Assembly (NCBI GenBank): GCA_946803715.1
Contig: CAMPET010000008.1
Span: 557,364 to 597,418, forward strand
Reading direction: 5' to 3'
Source: Beroe ovata
Lineage: Eukaryota; Ctenophora; Nuda; Beroida; Beroidae
Length of the DNA stretch: 40,055 nucleotides
Positions 34,219-40,055 of this stretch are shown here, piece after piece; the stretch's first letter is position 1, and the number at the start of each line of letters is the position of its first letter. The translations under genes were made by a program, and so were the position numbers. Below the pieces are notes generated by a model. The model ran no database searches. It had not been told where the DNA came from and was given only the letters and a program-made list of their open reading frames with translations.

Positions 34219-37200
34219 TCAAACGAGATAAGATCTAAATTTGTTGATAGTCTTTGTGATCGATAGTCCCTTGTCTTCATACTCAGCCAGTGCGATATAG
34301 ATGATTTCACCCTCTTTATCCCTATGAATGAGTCCGAAAGTTGGCGCGGTTTTGGCTGTGCTCGCGTTAGGAAGTGAAATAGTTTGATCACGCGACCCGA
34401 TTTCACAGTTCTTTATCTGTTTGTAAGGGATGCTATAAGTATCGAATAGGTAACAGTCCGGGTCAGTGAGAGAAATGCCGTGTTTTGTAACGGACATTGA
34501 TATGAGTCGGACATCCTCTGGATCCAGCTGCGAGAGCGTCTCCGTGAGGAGTGTCTTGACGTTGTCCTCGGCAAAACTATCGAGTGGCAGGTACCGGATA
34601 CACCGCTTCTCCAGAATGTAAACCGGAAACGAGACGTTTCTCAGGAGCATGGGTATCACCTTGTCTATCCTGTCCGCATAGGGCTGAGTGGGAACGCACA
34701 GGGGGTGTGGTAATCCACCCGTGTGATTGGTAAAGTACTCGACAAGGTCCTCCAAGTTCGTGAAGTCCACTCCCCCAAACCCATTGATGAAGAACTTTCC
34801 GCTGTCATTGCGTTGTATGAGGAAGTTGCTGACCTTGTGAGAGCCGGGGTGCAGGTTGAAATCCTCGTGTTTCTTCCCGTCTTCCAGCCGTATTGTGAGA
34901 CCGAATGAGTCGTTGAGTGTCTGACTCTTCCGTATTATAAAAGCACCTGGACACTGAGTGACCAGTGTGGCCTGTGACTCCTGTCGACTGATATCGGGTT
35001 GGAACCATATCTTCTTGGTTTGTTGTATTACTTTTCTCTTCTGTGCTCTCTCCCAGTTCTTCAGACTGTACTCCACCGAGCCAGGACTGGAGGTATCCGG
35101 TCCCTCCATATTCATGGACACCTGGTTACTGCACGGCAAGTTGTCCATGCTCTTGGAGAGGGACCCGAGTCGTCTGGGAGGGACCGTCAGGGCCTCCCCC
35201 GACTCCCCCGTCATGGGCTCTGGTCGTGAGGAGGAGGAGGAAGGGGTAGACAGTCTCTTGTTGCTGGGGCCGGGAGCTGCTTTGTCCCCACGTGGGGGCA
35301 GTGGAGGAGGGGAGAAAACGCTGTTAGAACTCTCGGATCCAGACCGGGAATTCGTCCCAAAACTGTCAGTTCGCATCTTATACGGCACATACCGCTTCTT
35401 GCCGCTATCCTCTTTCTTGACCGACTCTTTTCTCTGGAGATAGGGGATGTAGCAGGATTTCCGCTCTCCTTTCCTCTTACCTCGGTCCATCTCGACATTA
35501 TTTCCAGACTTGACCTCCATTGACTTCGTTTTCCTCCTCACAATCTCGTGGTCACGCTCCATGGTGCCTGACCGACGTCTCACCACCGTCTCTTCGCCAG
35601 GTTCCGATTTCGAAGCCACGACTTTACTTTTCGTCGCACCGGATATCGTGGCAAACTTTCTCTTTGTCGGCATATCCGGAGGTGACGATGATAAGTCGAG
35701 TAACGGATCTCTGTCGTCGGGACACTCCCTCGTGAGTTTCTCCTCGTCGAACTTGACCCAATTAGTGAACGTGGGACTCTGCTGTTGCTCGTCACTCTCA
35801 AACTGCTGGACTAGATTCTTGACAGGGGTTGCTATCTCAAATGATAGATAGTCTGCATCTTCCTTACTTTCCACAAGGTAACTGGTCAGTATGTTGGGAT
35901 TGCTTGTTGGGGGTGGCTTGCCCTTTCTGGGCGGTAAAACAGGGCCACTGTCAGACATTGTGGCGCCGGAAGACGAGGGACTTTCTTCTCTTTCCTTGGT
36001 CTTGCCTTTAGGGGGAAGAGGGGGAGGTGCCCCACAAGGAGGACTATCCCCTTTACCACTGTCTTTATCGAATGTGTGCTCAGGTGGAATTGTTTCCTGA
36101 TCAAGAGTGTAAACCTCTTCCTGATCATCAGAGTTTGAGGGTGGGCTGTCCTCTGAAAAAGGGAGAAGAGGAGAGATGAGCTTGTACTCGCTGTGCAGGG
36201 TGAGAATCCCATCAACCATCTCATTGTGCTTCATCTCACTCAGTGGATTATCGGAGAAAAAGGAGGAGAAATCAGCGTAATCGGAATCGAAACTCATCAG
36301 AGATATCTCTTTGGTCATCTCCTCGATTACTTTTGCTTCCTGCTGGTCTGTCACGAGAGACTGATGGGCGATACTGTCAATGTTATCAGTCACAACACTC
36401 GCCTGTGGTGTAAATATCACTTGAAGTACACCATCTTTAGGGAAGCGATCGTCTCTGCACGCAATGTCAATGTCTTTCTTCCTAAAGACCATGTTGTAGT
36501 CTGCCTTGATGAAGGCAGTGTGGAATTGCGTGCGGAGGATGCATGTTTTACCAGTTTTACCGATGTGGAATGCTTTGATCATCACATCAGACTGCACTTT
36601 TACATTCTCCAGGCTGATACAAACATGCTCAGCATCAGGCGTTACACCATATACCTTGGTCGTGTGGACCAACTTAAACCCCTCGTATATACAGAAACAG
36701 ATCTTAGCACCATTTTTACCATCGATCTGAGGACACCCGAACAAAATGACGGTGTTCAAAATAACTTGTCGACTCTCCAACTGGATTTCGTTCTTGAGCA
36801 GAGCATTGAAATAGTGCACCATACGGCGTTGCGACGGCTGAGTTACGCCGCCCAGTGACTCGTCGTAGAATCGCTTGTCGGCGAACTTCCCCAGTGCCTC
36901 CTCCGGAGTTAGATAGCGGTTACTGAACTGTATGTACGCAGCTATCACAACACCGGTCCGACCTTTGCCACCTTTGCAGTGGCATGCTATCACGTGATTA
37001 GGGTCCTGAGGGGGGATTAGTGTCATTAAGTGTGATCATGTGTCATCAAATGTCATCATGTGACATCATGTGTCATTGTGTCATGTGACAGGCATAATGA
37101 GGCTCTGGGTGTGGGTATAAATTTGTAGGTTGCGCTCACATAAATTAGCATCGTAATTTTTATGTTTATTTCGTCACCGTACACTATAATTAACAGCTAC

Positions 37201-38056
37201 AAACGTCAGAGTTCACGTTATAGAGTGAAACTAACTGATGACAGGCATTAGGCTGGTAACAGAGAGTCGGGAGAAAAAGAGGACAAGTTGGAGTCTGTCT
37301 GGTGGACAAATCGAACATGAAGCGTCATCGCAGTGTAATGACGTCATCATTGATATGTCACCATATTGTGTAACCAGGGGCCAGGGGGAATCGGTGATGA
37401 CATTGGGATAACTAATCAGTAGATGTCGTAGGTACAGCCAAGTCCCATGACATAGGCAGTAGACACTGTCTACTTAAAAATGTGTAACATTTGTAAGAAG
37501 TGCAGCTCCCGTCGCGTTCAGTAGAAAAGGTGACCGTGCGGAGTGTTGAATGTTGATGTATGGAGCCCAAAATAACTCAGCTGTATAGTGTCAACAGTGT
37601 CAACTCGTCAAGACTTATAACAGTTGACTCAAACCTAATCAATCAGCTGTATGACAATTACCTGACTAAGCCAAGAGTCGATGGTTTTGACAATCTGACA
37701 GAGCAGGGACATTGGAGGGGCGTGGTGATCTGGCCAGCCGAATTCCAACACCTGCGACAATGGGCGGACATCAATGAAGTCAATTATCATCTAGAGTAAA
37801 CAGTAAAAACGTCGTTTTGAGACGTGATGTTAGCACAGAATTGAGCACTCTTGTATGTTACGGAATGTTCATCACGCAAAAAACCTGGTTTTTGAAGAGA
37901 CTGGTATCGTAACTCCTATCACTGACGTTTATTATCAAGTACTTGTCCTTGTGCTTGGACTCAAGTAACTCAGCGACATCATGCAACTTGTTCCTGTACG
38001 CTGACTCCACCCCTTGAGCGGGGAAACTCATCGCGATAATACGAGGCGAGATGTAG
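34219..38056 (-). CDS. Tensin (PTEN-like phosphatase, C2, SH2 and PTB domains), 5' end missing
   Basis: Focal-adhesion scaffold linking integrin tails and actin. Minus-strand exons: 37885-38056 (YISPRIIAMSFPAQGVESAY...), 37662-37751 (VLEFGWPDHHAPPMSLLCQI...) and a single 2787-nt exon 34219-37005. Phases are 0 at both joins. The phosphatase loop is intact, HCKGGKGRTG, with the CX5R Cys and Arg; vertebrate tensin-1 has lost this Cys while tensin-2 and PTEN keep it. A C2 domain follows (to about VLQVIFTPQASV), then a long Ser/Pro-rich linker with PPLPPKGK and PPPLPPRGD, possible SH3 ligands. SH2 starts IWFQPDIS and has GAFIIRKS with the phosphotyrosine Arg. PTB runs from VSFPVYILEKRCIRYLPLDS to FRSYLV and stop. 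The first residues of the phosphatase domain and any C1 domain must lie upstream, beyond 38056; I did not find them. Confidence 0.95.
37022..37090. repeat. Degenerate TGTCATCATGTG tandem repeat
   Basis: Short repeats of TGTCATCA/ATGTGTCAT/TGTGACATC, about five copies with changes, in the tensin intron right next to the acceptor of the long exon. Confidence 0.75.
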
Positions 38057-38644
38057 CTGAAATGTAGAGTGTTTTAAAGTAACCAATTTAGTTAAAATCA
38101 GGGCGAGATGTAACAATTTGAGTGAAGTAGATAGCTGAATGAATGGGTGTAATCGAGGTGTTCTCATTTGTAAAAAGATTGACCAATACTACAACTATAA
38201 TTGGATAACTAATTGACTAAACTATAAAATCTAATTCTGTCATTTGATGAAACCTTTGGAGGAAACAAGTTCTCATCATTGAATGAGCGAGGGTCAGTGA
38301 ATATTCATTGCTGTTTCACGATGTACACCGATCTAATTCATTGCACCGATTACACACAAAGCGATACCTATCGAATAACGAAAATAGTAGGTATAGGGAG
38401 TGATCGGTAGAATCTTATCTCAGTCAATCATATCATGGTTCTATCTCCAAGCATTACAATTTTCAACACAGAAAACTCAAATGAGGTGTGCGCATAGGGG
38501 GCTCACAAACATGCATCACCGTGAACAAATACGTCATGGTCCATAACCATGATATTTTCCCGTCCACACTCCATCTCATTACCTCATCATAAACATCATC
38601 ATTGTGGCAAAGTAAACACCTGATATCATTCAGCAGGTGGCAAA

Positions 38645-38671
38645 GTGTGTGTGAGTGTGTGTGTGTGTGTN
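38645..38671. repeat. (GT)n microsatellite with an assembly ambiguity (N)
   Basis: GT repeat ending at a single N at 38671, the only ambiguous base in the window. The repeat length and the bases around the N are not reliable. Confidence 0.9.
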
Positions 38672-38810
38672 AATACATCCCATCCTGATAGTTGTAATTA
38701 TTCCATAGAGTTTGATAATATCTTGTGTCACGCCTTATAATTGGTTAATCACTGATGATTCATCAGTGATGAATATTATAACATTTGGCATGGTCTTCTG
38801 TGTGTAAGTG

Positions 38811-38854
38811 TGTTTGTGCGTGTGTGTGTGTGTCTGTGTGTGTGTGTGTGTGTG
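38811..38854. repeat. (GT)n microsatellite
   Basis: Impure GT repeat with TTTGTGC and TCTG breaks. Confidence 0.9.
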
Positions 38855-38883
38855 ATCGCAGACACAGGAGAATATTTAGTGTG

Positions 38884-39165
38884 ATTACACGGTGTGTAAT
38901 ACCTACATACACGCAGTACACACTGTGTTATACACGCAGAATAAAGGTCACATTATCCAGTTTACATTACACAGTACACGATTTACAAGATACATTGTGA
39001 AGTGTAAAGTACACAGTGTACACTGTACACGGTACACTGGTACAGTATAGATTATCTATAGTGTACACAGTACACAGTAGATGGAATACATTATCGAGTG
39101 TATATTACTGAGTACACAATGTACAGTATACATTATCCATTGTACACAGTTTAACACGGTAAAGA
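38884..39165. repeat. GTACAC/TACACAGT-rich low-complexity block
   Basis: Dozens of overlapping, partly palindromic GTACAC, GTGTAC and ACACAGTACAC phrases, for example AAGTACACAGTGTACACTGT at about 39006. It has no regular period. It likely arose from a decayed CA-type satellite; a regulatory role cannot be shown. Confidence 0.6.
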
Positions 39166-39950
39166 TACGAGGTGGAGTATACGAGGTGGAGCAGTTATCA
39201 GACTGAATTCTGAAAGTTACCGCGCCGGAAACACTTATAATATCCTTTGATGTGCTGCACAGTCAGTGTTAATCTATGCGATAATTAAGTAATGGGTTTC
39301 GCCGATCATTAATCATCATCATTATGAAGGAGCAAATTACATTCTCACACTCGAGAAGGGGTAGTATGGAAAGTGAAACCATTCAATTCTGCATTTTTGG
39401 TAGTACGGAACTGAGAAATTCCAAAGAAGAATCCACTGATCCATATTCTGCTCCGGGTGGAAGAAGTCACACAGGTGATTCTATGATAACCATGTACAGG
39501 CAACGTGCAAATTTGCATGTTTCATGAAGGTAGCTTGTGTCAATGAACTTCACACGAGCAATTCTCCAGAATATGGTCAATGTCTAGGAACACCACTGCT
39601 TCCAACACTGACATCATAATATGGCGCGCCGACGTACCCGAACTGCTTTCCCCATTTCTTGGGACGGTAATTGATGCAATCTGTGAACATCTAGGTTGTC
39701 AGTTGGAGAGGTGATGAATAACAGCCTCGTTTGTGTGCAGGAGATGTGGTTTGTGGATAGTCGAGGGACTGAGCTAAGGAAATCCAACTTGAGTCTAGTC
39801 CCAAAATTCAAATATTGCACTGTGTCAGCCAATATAGTTAGAGTGACTTGTGGGAGCAAGACAACGCACTACTACGCGAGACAAACTGTAACAACTGCAG
39901 CTTTCCAATTCTCTCACACACAAACCCATGAAATGACAACCTTGACAGAA
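39166..39950. other. Upstream flank of tensin, ambiguous exon candidates
   Basis: Three coding-like pieces occur on the + strand: 39324-39474 (MKEQITFSHSRRGSMESETI..., ending at a CAGGTGATT donor), about 39593-39666 (NTTASNTDIIIWRADVPELL... then GTAATT) and from 39741 (EMWFVDSRGTELRKSNLSLV...). Their codon phases do not join. The middle piece is equally protein-like on the minus strand (RPKKWGKQFGYVGAPYYDVS...). Strand and gene model remain open, so no gene is called. Confidence 0.35.
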
Positions 39951-39953
39951 AGT

Positions 39954-39996
<43 letters not shown>

Positions 39997-40010
39997 TGTG
40001 TGTGTTTCAC
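39951..40010. repeat. (GT)n microsatellite
   Basis: GT repeat of about 40 bp, followed by GAATGTGTGTGTGTTTCAC and a GA-rich run to the window end. Confidence 0.95.
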
Positions 40011-40055
40011 AGAGAGGGAGAGAGAGTGGGAGGGTGAGAGTGTAGAGATAGGTGG

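Noticed and set aside
36193-36858. 221-codon + strand ORF opposite tensin
   Set aside because: Antisense shadow of the tensin C2 region; no domain of its own.
39696-40037. 113-codon ORF ending in a VCVCVC run
   Set aside because: Its 3' half is microsatellite; only the part near 39741 looks coding, and its splice phase fits no neighbour.
1-40055. CRISPR arrays, bacterial operons, riboswitches
   Set aside because: The window is eukaryotic with introns; no regular spacer repeats or bacterial gene clusters were seen.

Overview
This window looks like nuclear DNA of an invertebrate animal. The genes carry spliceosomal introns with GT..AG borders, many of them 60-200 bp. The background is AT-rich, with (CA)n/(GT)n microsatellites at both window edges and inside. 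The gene set is metazoan: a PTP-SH2-PTB tensin, 14-3-3, VPS4, TFIIB, a Golgi carbohydrate sulfotransferase and a MEKK-like kinase. Compact introns and short intergenic gaps fit an early-branching animal such as a sponge. That placement is inference; no single sequence here fixes the phylum. All exon joins below come from reading splice sites and codon phase by eye.

Layout. 1-570 (+): 3' end of an EF-hand (calmodulin-like) gene. 1234-4020 (-): an unrecognised multi-exon gene with phase-consistent splicing. 4127-5477 (+): a single-pass membrane protein. 6306-8382 (-): a type II membrane sulfotransferase of the HNK-1/CHST family. 9979-10572 (-): a small two-exon gene with three CACGTG E-boxes upstream. 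11721-13425 (-): a complete 306-residue MAP3K-like kinase. 14795-16930 (-): a 711-residue ankyrin-repeat protein in one exon. 17661-18715 (-): exons of an unidentified gene. 18900-22000: a repeat-rich island with a tRNA-like sequence, a decayed ORF, hairpin elements and a CpG-rich nested foldback element. 22451-23407 (+): intronless TFIIB. 23604-27386 (+): a 14-3-3 gene with two alternative terminal exons. 29692-32164 (+): complete VPS4 in eight exons. 34219-38056 (-): tensin, 5' end not found. 38600-40055: microsatellites and GTACAC-rich low-complexity DNA.

The genes do not form one pathway. They read as an ordinary housekeeping and signalling neighbourhood. The most unusual parts are the 14-3-3 gene, where one shared N-terminal half can be joined to either of two diverged C-terminal halves about 1.3 kb apart; the CpG-rich foldback element; and the tensin, which keeps an intact CX5R phosphatase signature.
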